Position numbers and translations under genes: made by a program. This document shows positions 30,340 through 43,389 of a stretch of 64,000 nucleotides of DNA, piece after piece. A model generated the notes under the pieces. The model saw nothing but the letters and a program-made list of their open reading frames with translations. It was not told the DNA's origin and made no database searches. The first letter of the stretch is position 1; every line of letters starts with the position of its first letter. This DNA comes from Chionoecetes opilio. Its lineage: Eukaryota; Arthropoda; Malacostraca; Decapoda; Majidae. The DNA lies in NCBI GenBank assembly GCA_016584305.1, contig JACEEZ010007099.1, positions 152,501 to 216,500 of the forward strand. The letters are read 5' to 3'.

Positions 30340-31005
30340 TACCGTATATACCGGAAGTCGACACCTGCAATGAAGTCGCCAGTGGCCAAATATTCGAATT
30401 ATGCATCACTTACGATGTTTATGTGCCACTGAAGCATGCTATACAGTAGGTTTATATCATGAATTGTATAATCTACCGCTGTTTCAGCCGTTGTTTTATG
30501 CTTTGTATCTGCAAATATAACTGTTGCGCATTTTGGCTTCTCACGTTTTTTCTTTCACGCGCGATGACAGCCGTAAACAGTAGCTTTTCGGGCGACAGGA
30601 ACACAGACTTGCCAGATCTTTCCAACTTGATAGAATTTATTTTCACGTTGGCAGAGGAATGTTTATATATCAAAGCATCTTCCGCAGCTAATATATCTAG
30701 AGACTTGTTTTACTTTACCTCTAATTTCCCTGAATTCCCCAGAGTGGCGACTCAACTGTTGGGTAAAATACTAGCTGGCGACTTTACTGTAGTAGGTATA
30801 GTGAGGCGCCACTCGGTTTAATTTTTTGTCATTGTTCATTTATAGCCCTAATATGACACGATGAATACACAAAATGCACAGACCTTTCCAGTAGCCCCTT
30901 CTAACTGTCCTGAAATTCATGGATGTACAAATTAAGGTATTAACCCACCACAAACGCCTGTAAATAACAAGAACGTAGAACTGGCGACTTCACTGTATCT
31001 ACGGT
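30340..31005. mobile_element. Larger relative of family A MITEs with a 120-codon frame
   Basis: Begins TACCGTATATACCGGAAGTC and ends CTGGCGACTTCACTGTATCT plus ACGGTA, resembling family A ends (TACCGTAGATA...GTCGCCAG). It contains a plus-strand frame 30459-30821 of unknown nature (DLPDLSNLIEFIFTLAEECL region). The same sequence, interrupted and corrupt, recurs at 56230-58370, so it is a dispersed element rather than a host gene. Confidence 0.6.
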
Positions 31006-32121
<1,116 letters not shown>

Positions 32122-32659
32122 ATTGAGGAGGGAAAGTCCGAGAGTCATGGAAATTACATTGCAGGGTATCAAACTGTGTACACTGTAAGGCTGTGTGTGA
32201 GGCTTAAAGGGAAGATGTCAATGGTGTAAAACATGTGCACAGTGTTTACTTGTTTTACTGGAGTGAGCGGCTAGTCCCTGTTTGCAGACAATGAAAAAAT
32301 AGAGGAAAGGTGGAAACATAAACAAACAAGACAATATGTGCAAGGCACATGGAACCCCTGGAGGTGCTGCATGCAAGGTGGTTTGAAGTACGTCAACTTG
32401 GATGTAAGTCTTGTAAACTTTGATGTAGAGTTTGAGGCTGTGTGTCACAACAAGTGGTAGTGGGTTGGAAGGTGCAGACCTAAGGTGTGTGTTACCTGAT
32501 GGAAGCATAATGTTGCGTGTGCCAACTTGTGCGTCATGTTCAAGAGTAGTGTTCGTGTACACTTGATTATTATGCTGTATTGGAGAATGAGTGGTAATTA
32601 TTCTACACTTAAATCTTAGTAATGAGTGGTAGTTAAACTAGGAAACCTTTATAAGTTTT

Positions 32660-33015
32660 TATCGCTGGGATGATTACTGTCCAAATCAGCGATTGCACCG
32701 TGAGACTACTGAATCGAGGCCTATTACCTGCATTGTCCGTCGCGCCAACTTGGGCTATTGGGCAAATGTGGGCATCGCTAACCCTGACACCGAGCCTTCC
32801 CATCGGGTTTGTATCTGTAGAGACAATCCGGGCGTGGAGGAGGCCAAGGGGGCGCCACAAGGCTCGTGGCTGGGGCAATTGATGTTTCTGTCGAAGCTGC
32901 TGGTTATGGGAAGGCAGCCTGCATGGGGACTCGCGCGTAGGTGACCCCCGGGAGTGGCGTCGTAGGCTGGGCGAGCGACGCGCCCCACCGGCGTATGCCC
33001 CCTGATTGGATTGAA
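32660..33015 (+). pseudogene. LINE ORF2 C-terminal fragment, copy 2 (frameshifted)
   Basis: Same product as at 19650-19979 (RETTESRPITCIVRRANLGY, VEEAKGAPQGSWLGQ and so on), broken by several one-base indels. Confidence 0.75.
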
Positions 33016-33226
33016 TTTATTAAGAGAGAAAAGTGACAACTCCATTTATGGGCGCCACCCTGCTGCCATGGCCCTCTCCGTTCACTCTAAGACCCCGGGG
33101 AAGTTCTCAAGGCATCATGACCCCGCAGTAAATCAATGTTAGAAACATGTATAATGAGGTCGATAGCTTCGGAAATGTTTGTCAAAAAGATTATCACATA
33201 AACACAGTAAAACACATTAATGCTAA

Positions 33227-34606
33227 CAGTTCTCCTTAAAATGTCCCCTACTCATTGCTATAATACAGTGTCTGCATAAAGTATTGGCCGGGCAAACCTA
33301 AAAAAAGTTATTTGGTGGTTCCGCGTTGCACGGTGGATTCCCTCCACACTTGGCGTTTGATCTTTACGTCTGGCACCGTCATAGGTGTAGGAGCGTGTGT
33401 GGGGGATGACATGATGGGCGGCATAAATGTCACGCCATTGTTCTCCGAGGGCCCATAATGCAAGACTTTTCTCGACCAGTGTCAACCGCGGCGACGCAAG
33501 ACATCATTATTGAAACACTCCATTGGTTGCGTTGACCATGCATCACGCTCTGCCCTTATTCCATCATATTTCTTCCAGACCATTACAGGCGAGGTTTCAA
33601 CATAACCGAAGTAACATACATAACTTGTGATTGCACACCGTGTCATATTAAGGTACAATTAGGTCCAGGAGGCCTTATTACCTGGTTGTGTTCACTGGTT
33701 AGTAACCGGGCGGCGGTGGAGGCGGAGGTCAGCCATTGGTTGGAGCAATACTGGCGGCCGGGTTCAACGATATGTTACTCACGAACACGCATCACTCGGG
33801 CCCATTTTTTCTACACCAATGCCTCAGACAGGTGGCGACACCTTAACTAAGCTATTATTTTAAATGGCAGAATGATAAATTAGACGAGTAAAAAGGAAAT
33901 GAGATATGTGTCAACAGTCAAATACGGATGTGCCGCCTTGGACTGGCTTGTGTTGGCAGGTCTGCACAGATCCTCCACTGGCCGGGCAGTTGCAAACAAT
34001 TCTTGACTATCTCTCCCGTCAAGTTTACCACTGTCGGAAATGTCCCACCGGTTCCGGGACTTGAGGAGCATTCCTGCATATAGCCCTGAGCTCCACAGAG
34101 GGAGGATGTCCACACAACCCTGTTTCTCGTGGTTGAATTATATACTTTCCCCCATAAATATTCTAGCGCAAGTAATTTTACAGACCCAAGGCACTAGATG
34201 GCTCCCTACCAACATATCCATAGAGGAAAAAACACTCAATGTTATCCTGGCAAGCTGATAATGTCTCCCTCCAAACTCTGCAATGAGAGACAGGGGAGGA
34301 GAGAGGAGTATCATTAGTCTGGTGGTGGCACCGCGGGATACCCCCACCTAACACTGTTTCCATTTTACCATAAAAACTGTTTTTGGAAGGCCCAAAGAAG
34401 ACTTGCAAGACACAGATAACAACTCCTGCAACCAGAATTATGAGGCCCCGATCACTGCCAATGACCTTCATAATAAAACATTCATTATTTGCTGGGAGAG
34501 GTTGCTGAACGGACGATGCAACACAGATTGCAGAAGGCCTCACACAGGGGATAGGGGGGGCTGCGGGGCCAACACTTTTTGCGGACACTCTAGTATTCGG
34601 AGGCGC
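33227..34606. other. 1.38-kb block unique to copy 2, unidentified
   Basis: Inserted between the words AACACATTAATGCTAA and CGATCAAAGGTTCCC, which are adjacent in copy 1 (about 20190-20205). The longest frame is minus-strand 34178-34612 (144 codons), with a hydrophobic segment (GLIILVAGVVICVLQVFFG) and several Cys; no family recognised. No clear terminal repeats or target duplication found. Confidence 0.5.
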
Positions 34607-34959
34607 GATCAAAGGTTCCCCTCCACCTAAAAAGGCAGAGAATGTGTCCTGCTTCAGATGCCTTGTTCATGTGGTTCCTTTCTGTTGTTTGAGTGGGGGC
34701 TGTTAGTAGTGTGGCATAAGCTGGCCTTTCAGATGTGGCACATCCTATGCATCCTTGTCCGTATACCTCTGCTCATGTCTATTTATGTTTATTTGGCCTT
34801 TCATGTATTTTTCCTCATTTCTTTTTGTTTAACATTTTACACAAGATTCTGCTGACAACTTTTAATTATATAAGGGTTCAATAAATATTTCTTCCTCCGC
34901 ATTGCGTCCATGTATGAATTGTATTCATAAAGAAGAATGAACATCTAGACCCATTACAG

Positions 34960-36230
<1,271 letters not shown>

Positions 36231-36524
36231 GTAACTGTGTAATACAGACAGGTATGCTGGCTAAACAGCCAGGCAAAATCTGACTCAGTAAATGCTTTTG
36301 TGTCCAACCCTTGTTATGGGGTCCCATAATGATATCTGCAAGCAGCAAGACTATCTTATCACCTGTTGACTTCCTTTTAACCTCAATACCCTACTCTTTA
36401 GGCGAATCGTTCCGTGAAACAGCATTGGTGGGAGAATAGGGGTGGGTATCAGCAGCCACGCACCCCGTCCAGGCCTCACAGCCTCCTCCACGCACCACAC
36501 TGGCTCAGCTTCACTACAGAGTGA

Positions 36525-36845
36525 CTCATTTTGCAGTGCTTAAGCTGTGTAGCAAACTCTGCAGCGCTTAAGCTGTGTACTTAAACTCTGCAGGTGCTTA
36601 AAGCTGTGTGCAAACTCTGCAGTGCTTAAGCTGTGTAGCAACTCTGCAGTGCTTTAAGCTGTGTAGCAAACTCCGTCAGTGCTTAATCTGTGTAGCAAAC
36701 TCTGCAGCGCTAGCTGTGTAGCAAACTCTGCATCGCTTTAAGCTGTGTAAGCAAACTCTGCAGCGCTTAAGCTTGTGTAGCAAACTCTGCACGCTTAAGC
36801 TGTGTTACAAGCTCTGAGTGCTTAAGCTGTGAGCAACTGCATTGG
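36525..36845. repeat. 28-bp satellite, about 11 copies
   Basis: Unit GCTTAAGCTGTGTAGCAAAC followed by TCTGCAGT, period about 28 with one-base indels. Confidence 0.88.
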
Positions 36846-36889
36846 CGCATAGACCTATTCTTGCGAAATTGTTAGACATGGGTATTCTT

Positions 36890-37036
36890 TATAAATAATA
36901 AATAAATAAATAAATAAATAGTAATATATAAGATAGTATATATATATATATATATAAATATAATGTATATATATATATATATAATATAGTATAATATATA
37001 TATATATATATATATAATATACTAGTATATATATAG

Positions 37037-37089
<53 letters not shown>

Positions 37090-37365
37090 ATATTAGATAG
37101 ATATAGATAATACGTAATATATATATATTAGTAATATATAGTAATTCTACTATCTTATACCTATATATAATATCGATTAATATAGATAAGCATACTACGT
37201 ATATATATATCTATATCTATATAATTATATCTATATATATTATATATATATATATATATATGGTATATATATATATATATATATCTATATATAGGTATAT
37301 ATATATAAGGTAATATATATATAGGGTATATATATATATATATATATAATATATGATATATATCT

Positions 37366-37397
<32 letters not shown>

Positions 37398-37557
37398 ATA
37401 TATATCTATATAATACTAACTAAGAATCTCTCTACCGAACCCTAGGAGGGCCTAAATATATATATATATTATATATATTATATATATATATATATATTAT
37501 AATATAATATATATATATATATATAATATATTATTATATAGATATAAGGTTATATAT

Positions 37558-37588
<31 letters not shown>

Positions 37589-37625
37589 TATATATAAATA
37601 TATATATATATATATATAACTAGTA
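36890..37625. repeat. (AT)n-rich low-complexity tract
   Basis: About 730 bp of TA dinucleotides with scattered breaks; two short non-AT islands (37420-37455 and 37620-37650) share TCTCTCTRC and AGGGAGGGC-like words. Confidence 0.93.
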
Positions 37626-37699
37626 TTCTCTCTGCGCCCCCAGGGAGGGCAGGTATGTACAGGCAGTCACAGGAGCAGGGTTGTTCCTCTGGTCCGAGA

Positions 37700-38090
37700 G
37701 GTTTTAAGGCAAGCTTGTTGTGCTTCCTAAAAACCTTACAGTGAATCAAGCTGTTTCTGTAGCTGCTTTGTGAACATTTAAGTCATATTCTTTTCAAGCT
37801 CGACCACGTGCCAGGTGCTTCAAACAGGACGGTGCTCCTGCTCACACTGCCAAAGCTGTCACTCATGGCTTGATGACTTGCTGCAATGGTACCTTCCATA
37901 AAGGATTGGGCCAAGGTAAACAGCCGAGGACCTCAACACATTGAGTACTCTGGCACATGGTTCAATGAGGATCTGCCGGGAAAGACGTCACCTCATCACA
38001 AAGCTCAAAAGGCTATATAATTTTCCATTTCCATACATACATTAGAATTTTTTCATATGGCCAAGTATTTTGAGCAAATGGAGGAAAACT
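37700..38090 (+). pseudogene. Tc1/mariner transposase relic
   Basis: From 37816 the plus strand reads CFKQDGAPAHTAKAVTHGLM. F-x-QD-(G/N)-A-P-x-H-x-(A/S) is the block around the second catalytic Asp of Tc1/mariner transposases. About 40 codons later, with frame changes, AEDLNTLSTL (standing for the usual SPDLNPIE) and a KDVTSSQSSK-like tail follow. No inverted ends could be assigned. Clearly dead. Confidence 0.75.
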
Positions 38091-38600
38091 GAACCCATGT
38101 TGGAAGACGGATGCTAAGAAGGAGCGGGCTACACGCTGCCTGCTTGGAGTGCACAGGGACACACGGGGCATTCATCACTTCAAATCCAATTCCCACGAGC
38201 GAGTTGACAATTAGTTTATTTTTATAGGCCTAGCTTGGATCTTTTTACGCGAAAATTTTGACGCGATCTGATAAATACTTTATTTTTGGGGGCGATTTTT
38301 TTGTTTTTTTGGACGCAATTCCCGTCGAAGCTAAGATGTCCCGGCCCGTTTGCCGCGACGGCGTCACCGTGCGTGGCCGGGTTACGCCCCTACTGAGATT
38401 ATTATCCATTTTTGTAATAGTGGGAAAAAAATAAAAACAAATTTTTTGTTTTTTTTTAACTCCCCCCCCCCCCCCCCCCCCCCTAAGCATGTTCTAAACC
38501 CAAAAGCAGTGTCATAGCATGGTAATAGCATAGTGCCGCATGGACGGTAAATAAATAAGGCAGTGTCATGCATGTCCTGAAGACAAAATTCATAATTAAA
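38091..38600. other. Unassigned sequence with a C-tract
   Basis: No supportable gene; a poly-C run at 38462-38483 and T-rich runs. The minus-strand frames here are short and unrecognised. Confidence 0.4.
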
Positions 38601-38609
38601 CAGTAACAA

Positions 38610-38860
38610 GCCTTATAACTCGGCACTGTATAACTCGGCACTATCAATAAAACTCGGCACTGTATAACTCCGGCACTGTATCAACTCGGCACTGTAATAA
38701 ACTCGGCACTGTATAACTCGCACTGTTACTCTCGGCACTGTTACTCGGCACTGGGGGGGGTCATAACTCGGCGACTGTATAACTCGGCAACTGTATAACT
38801 CGGCACTGTATAACTCGTCACTGTATAACTCGGCACTGTATAACTCGGAATTTGAATAAT
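38610..38860. repeat. 15-16-bp array of the Tigger end motif TATAACTCGGCACTG
   Basis: About 15 imperfect copies, including a C-rich break at 38750-38762; the shorter Tigger copy has only about three at the same place. Confidence 0.85.
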
Positions 38861-38880
38861 CGGCAAGGCAAGGACACAGG

Positions 38881-39072
38881 TTTTTTTTTTTTTTTTTTTT
38901 TTTTATAGAAAAGGTAACTGTGTGGGAATCCACAATGAGGTTATTTTCAAGAAAATCCTGTAGTTAGTTTTCGGAGCTACAGCATGCGTAGAGGGCCGCC
39001 AACCTTGCCGAAAGGGGGACGCTGGGGAATATGCCACTCGGTGACGCTCACCACTCTGCACCTCCGCCTCAC
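38881..39072 (-). mobile_element. SINE-like insert shared by both Tigger copies
   Basis: A T-tract at 38881-38904, then sequence shared with 6410-6475, then ACTCGGTGACGCTCACCACTCTG, which corresponds to the tRNA-like head of the SINE at 46861-47318. Degraded. Confidence 0.5.
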
Positions 39073-39712
39073 CTAAACTGCATCTCATGGTTTTTTCCAC
39101 TCGGCAATATCATCCCTCCACAACTCTTGTTGAACATGCAAACAGAAAGGCGGCAAAAAATAATGTATCTCGGCATATTGATGTTATAAACGGCATCTCT
39201 TTGGGCTTCACTCGGCATATCGTCAGTCGCATAAAGTCGTGTTTTTGTCCTTTTGACCCTTTTCTGCGGCTCAGACTCTTTCAATTTCAATTCCCTTCCT
39301 GCTGGAGACACCCTTGCGTGTGGAGCTGACATCTTGAAATACAGTACTGTTAATGATGTTATCCCAATACACGTAAAATATTGCAAGTAAGCAAAGGTCG
39401 GGAACACCACGTGTAGGCTGTCAACCGATGGCCGTGTTTATGATGTCCGTCCCAAGCCCCGTCTTGGATTACGAATTCCGTTTTTGTCGGAAATTTGAAA
39501 AAGGGTGGTTTCTGCTCTCAAAAACAACAGCTTGGTAGGAGCGAAATAATAATCAATGCAAACATTTGCACAACAATATCAACAAAGTATAATAACACAT
39601 CTTTCAGCACGTGTTTATTGGATTGGGAATTCGTAAATCCCAGACGGGTGCTTGGACTGACAAAAACCGGCGCAGCCTACGCGCTGGTACTCCCAGCAGG
39701 TCTCCTGTCCCA

Positions 39713-39870
39713 CCTAAACTCCTAGCAACTCCTAAGTTTAGATTCCTAGAAGTTACTCGGGTGTTTTGCTGGTGAGTTGCATAAATGACTCTCAGCAACT
39801 CCACAGCAACACACCGAGCCTAACTTCTAGGAACTCTTAAACTTAGGAGTTGCTAGGAGTTGCTAGAGCT
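39713..39870. mobile_element. Palindromic MITE inside Tigger copy 1
   Basis: Left CTAGCAACTCCTAAGTTTAG and right CTTAAACTTAGGAGTTGCTAGG are complements, with a second pair (CTAGAAGTTACTCGG and its near-complement) inside. The equivalent position in the shorter Tigger copy (about 47915) lacks it. Confidence 0.75.
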
Positions 39871-39956
39871 TTAAATACAGCAAAGCGCTGACCTTGCTTT
39901 ACTTTGCCACCTATTTTACGTGTTTTAGGATTACATCATCAGTACTGTATATCAAA

Positions 39957-42928
39957 ATGTCCAGCTCCATCACGCAAGGGTGTCTCCAGCAGGAAGGAAT
40001 GAAATTGAAGAGCCTGAGCCTGCAGGAAAACGTGAAAGTGCTGGCAAGGATGGATGCAGGTGCGTCATAGCGTGCTATTGTGCTGAAGTTTGATATCAAT
40101 CCAGCACATTCTATATATCAAGAAAGTCAAAGAAAGATGGTGCCAGGCCCTTACTTGGAGGATCCCAGCACCTCCAAGACTACCAAGACGAGGATTAAGC
40201 CAGTTAGAAGGTCTCCTGTATGCAGCCGTGTACAAGTGGTTACAACAGGAACCGAGCAGTTGGAAGTAACTGTAAGGGGGGCTGACCTCCAAAAACGCCG
40301 CCTGTACGGTTGGCCAAGCACTTTCAGTTGACCCATTTCAAGCTAGTGGCTGGGTGTCTCTTACACTTTTCGGAGTCCGCAACTGCCTAGCCAACCGAAA
40401 AGTGGTGGGAGAGAGTGCTAGTTTCTGATCAAGCATCGGGGGTGCCTGTTCCCTCAGAATTGGAGAAAATTATGCCAGAGTCTGGCCTCCTTCTCTCCCA
40501 ACTCTAACAACGCTGAACGAGACGGGTCTTTTTTTTGGAGTCTGTGCCCGCCAACACATGCATCCAAGCAGGAAAGGCACATTCCAGGGAGGAAATTTGC
40601 TAAGGCTGGATATCCATTATGTGCTGTGGAACACTGACGGGTGGCACAGGCTGAACCCAGGGTTGTAGGCAAGGCAGAACACCACGCCACTCAAAAACGT
40701 GATGGGTAACCTGCCTGTTTATCTCCAGGGGCAACCTCTCCTCCCTGGTTTAACCGTGAACTTTCCCCCTGGGAAAAAAATGGTTCCACCATTTTTTTTG
40801 TGCCTGCTGTTATTTAATTTCCAAGACAACTTGTTGCAATCAAATGGAATGTCAAGGCCTCCTCCTACTTGACAAATGCCCCACAACATCCAGGCCCAGA
40901 TGCACTGTAGGCCACGGTGTAGAATTTAAGTAATGTTTATGCCAGCCAACACCATCTCCCTAATCCAGCCATGGACCAAGGCGTGATGGAGGCCTGCAAG
41001 CCTCAATACACTACAGAAACAGGCAGCGGCATGATGCCTTGTGCTAGAAGAAGGTAGAGGGACAACAGCCCATGGACGCAAGGCGTGATGGAGGCCTGCA
41101 AGCCTCAATACCAGAACAGGCAGCTGCAGGAGTGCTTGTGGTAGAAGATGTAGAGTACACAGCCATGGACGGGCTTGATGGATGCTCTGCAGCCTCAATA
41201 ACAGAAACAGGCAGCTGCAGGAGTGCCTTGTGCTAGAAGAGGTATAGGGGACAACACCCATGGGACAAGGCGTGATGGAGGCCCTGCAAGCCTCATACAG
41301 AAACAGGCAGCTCAGGAGTGCCTTGTGGCTAGAAAGGTAGAGGGCACAACAGCCCATGGACCAGGGCGTGATGGAGGCCTGCAAGCCTCATCCAGAAACA
41401 GGCAGCTGCAGGAGTGCCTTGTGTGTGCTAGAAGATGTAGAGGGACAACAGCCCATGGACCACGGCGTTGATGGAGGCCTGCAAGCCTTCAATACAGGAA
41501 CCAGGCAGCTGCAGGAGTGCCTTGTGGTACAAAGTAAGGGACAACAGCCCATGGACACAGGGCGTGATGGAGCCTGCAGCCTCAATACAGAACAGGTCAG
41601 CTGCAGGATGCCTTGTGGTAGAAGATGGTAAGGACAACAGCCCATGGACCAAGGCGTGATGGAGGCCTGCAAGCCTCATACAGAACAGGCAGCTGCAGGA
41701 GTGCCCTTGTGGGTAGAAGAGGTAGAGGTACAACACCCAATGGACCAAGGCGTGATGGGAGGCCTGCAAGCCTCAATACAGAAACAGGCAGCTGCGGAGT
41801 GCCTTGTGGTAACAAGAGGTAGAGGGACAACAGCCCATTGACCCCAGGCGTGATGGAGGCCTGCAAAGCCTCAATACCGAAAACAGGCAGCTGCAGGAGT
41901 GCCTTGTAGTACAGAGAGGTTCGAGGGACAAACCAGCCCATGGACCAAGGCGTGATGGAGGCCTGCATCCACTCATACGAACCAGGCATCTGCAGGGAGT
42001 GCCTTTGTGGTAAAAGAGGTAGAGGGACAACGTAGCCCATGGACCAGGGCGTGATGGAGCCTGCAAGCAACACCACAGAAACAGGAGCTGCCGGAGTGCC
42101 TTGTGGTACAAGGGTAGAGTGACAACAGCCCATGGACCAGGGAGTGATGGAGGCCTGCAAGCAACCCACAGCAACAGGCAGCTGCAGGAGTGCCTTGTGG
42201 TACCAAAGCAGCCAACACTACGAACATGCAACTGGAGGAGTGCCCTTGTGCTGAAGAGGTAAGGGACAACAGACACAAGGGGCTCAGTCGCGTGCGAATT
42301 TTCAAAGCGTAACAACTTACTCCACACTGTGTATAACTGTGCCGAGCGTGGAACGGCTCCAGTCCACCACCCCTGATCAATGGCATGGAACAAGTGGCTG
42401 AACGGGACTGAAGTAGGAGTTACTTCACTGGTTTGGTTTAGAAGATTTCACTGCAACAGTGCATAAAGGTGGTGACCCGAAGTACACCGAGGAGACATAG
42501 TTGACTGGCTGTAGAGGGATGTTGGGGGGGCTCTGGGCTAACCATCATCAGACCAGAAGAGGACAATAGCAGCTAGTGTTGTGCAGGGGGCGGAGGCTGC
42601 TGTTGAAGCTGACAGTGATGACGAAGCTGACCAGTCAGCCAGCATGAAATTGTCTCAGCTTCGTTTTCACCTGGACAAGGCTTTGGAGGGGTTGGTGGAA
42701 CACCAATTTGATGCATTCTACTCACCTATGAGAGACATAAGAAATGCTGTTATCAAGAGGCAGTGTACAAGTCAGAAACAAACGAAAATTTCAGCCTTCT
42801 TCAAACCAAAGCCACACGCCAGGGAGCCTCAGCCCTCTACAAGTAGTGAGTCTGGTTGCAGCTTCCTGAACAGTACCTCCCCTGATCTGCCAACTCACAT
42901 TTTCGACAGCAGCACTGACCCCGAGTGA
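39957..42928 (+). pseudogene. Tigger/pogo transposase with a tandemly amplified catalytic segment
   Basis: In order on the plus strand: an N-terminal CENP-B-type helix-turn-helix (MKLKSLSLQENVKVLARMDA, then a stop at 40059 where GAS-x-RAIVLKFDINP continues); DNA-binding repeat remnants (40200-40450); the first catalytic block as LNETGLFFWSLCPPTHASKQ and ERHIPGRK (40500-40610); relic of the second, NAPQHPGPDAL (40870-40905); FMPANTISLIQ and the third, PMDQGVMEACK (from about 40935). That third block is repeated about 13 times at 96-bp spacing to 42260. Then DTRGLSRVRIFKA and AERAWN-like sequence, and a C-terminal QKQTKISAFFKPKP tail with stop at 42928. Many frameshifts; inactive as read. The family cuts and pastes DNA using a DDD triad. 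Confidence 0.87.
40960..42265. repeat. 96-bp array derived from the transposase, about 13 copies
   Basis: Unit CCCATGGACCAAGGCGTGAT continuing through GGAGGCCTGCAAGCCTCAAT and ending in GGTAGAGGGACAACAG; period 96 (32 codons: PMDQGVMEACKPQYRNRQLQ then ECLVVEEVEGQQ). Copies start near 40970, 41070, 41162, 41257, 41355, 41453, 41549, 41640, 41737, 41836, 41938, 42037 and 42128; one-base indels are frequent. Confidence 0.9.
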
Positions 42929-43389
42929 CATAAAAAATTATTCTGTACATTAGTGATTAAGGGCTGTTTCACAGTTTAAGGTACAAGTATAGTATTGCAG
43001 TAATTAAGTGCTTAAGTGATGTACAATTAAGTTGTACAGGTACAGTACTGTATACAATACAGTACAGAGTTGTGATTATAGTGATTAAAGTGATACCAGT
43101 GTTAAAATGCTACAGAGTCCCCCTAACATCTTCTACATGTTACAACAAGGCTCCCCTCTCCTTGGATTACATGCCTGATGCTGCCCGTGCATTGCTAAGT
43201 GTTGTCTTTATGCTTTTACACTACTGTATGTACTTCTTTTTAACTCATATCAGAGGAGGACATTGAATAACTCGGCACATTGAATAACTCGGCAAGGGCC
43301 AGAGCCCCTAGCGTGCCGAGTTATAAGGGTTTTACTGTATAAAAGGTAAACAATAGTTACTCTTCAAAAATTACACGAAAATTGGTGCC

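Larger units (their letters stand above)
38601..43337 (+). mobile_element. pogo/Tigger-type DNA transposon, 4.7 kb
   Basis: The left end CAGTAACAAGCCTTATAACT and right end GTTATAAGGGTTTTACTG pair with each other and with the ends of the shorter copy at 46792-48318 (CAGTAAAACCCTTATAACTC). TA follows the right end (43338-43339), the target dinucleotide of the Tc1/mariner/pogo group. Inside are a tandem expansion of the end motif (38610-38860), an inverted duplicate of the transposase 5' end (39250-39350 against 39930-40040), a palindromic MITE (39713-39870) and the transposase relic 39957-42928. Confidence 0.88.

Noticed and set aside
36890..37625. AT tract as an origin or promoter region
   Set aside because: Only simple TA repetition; no supporting elements could be identified.
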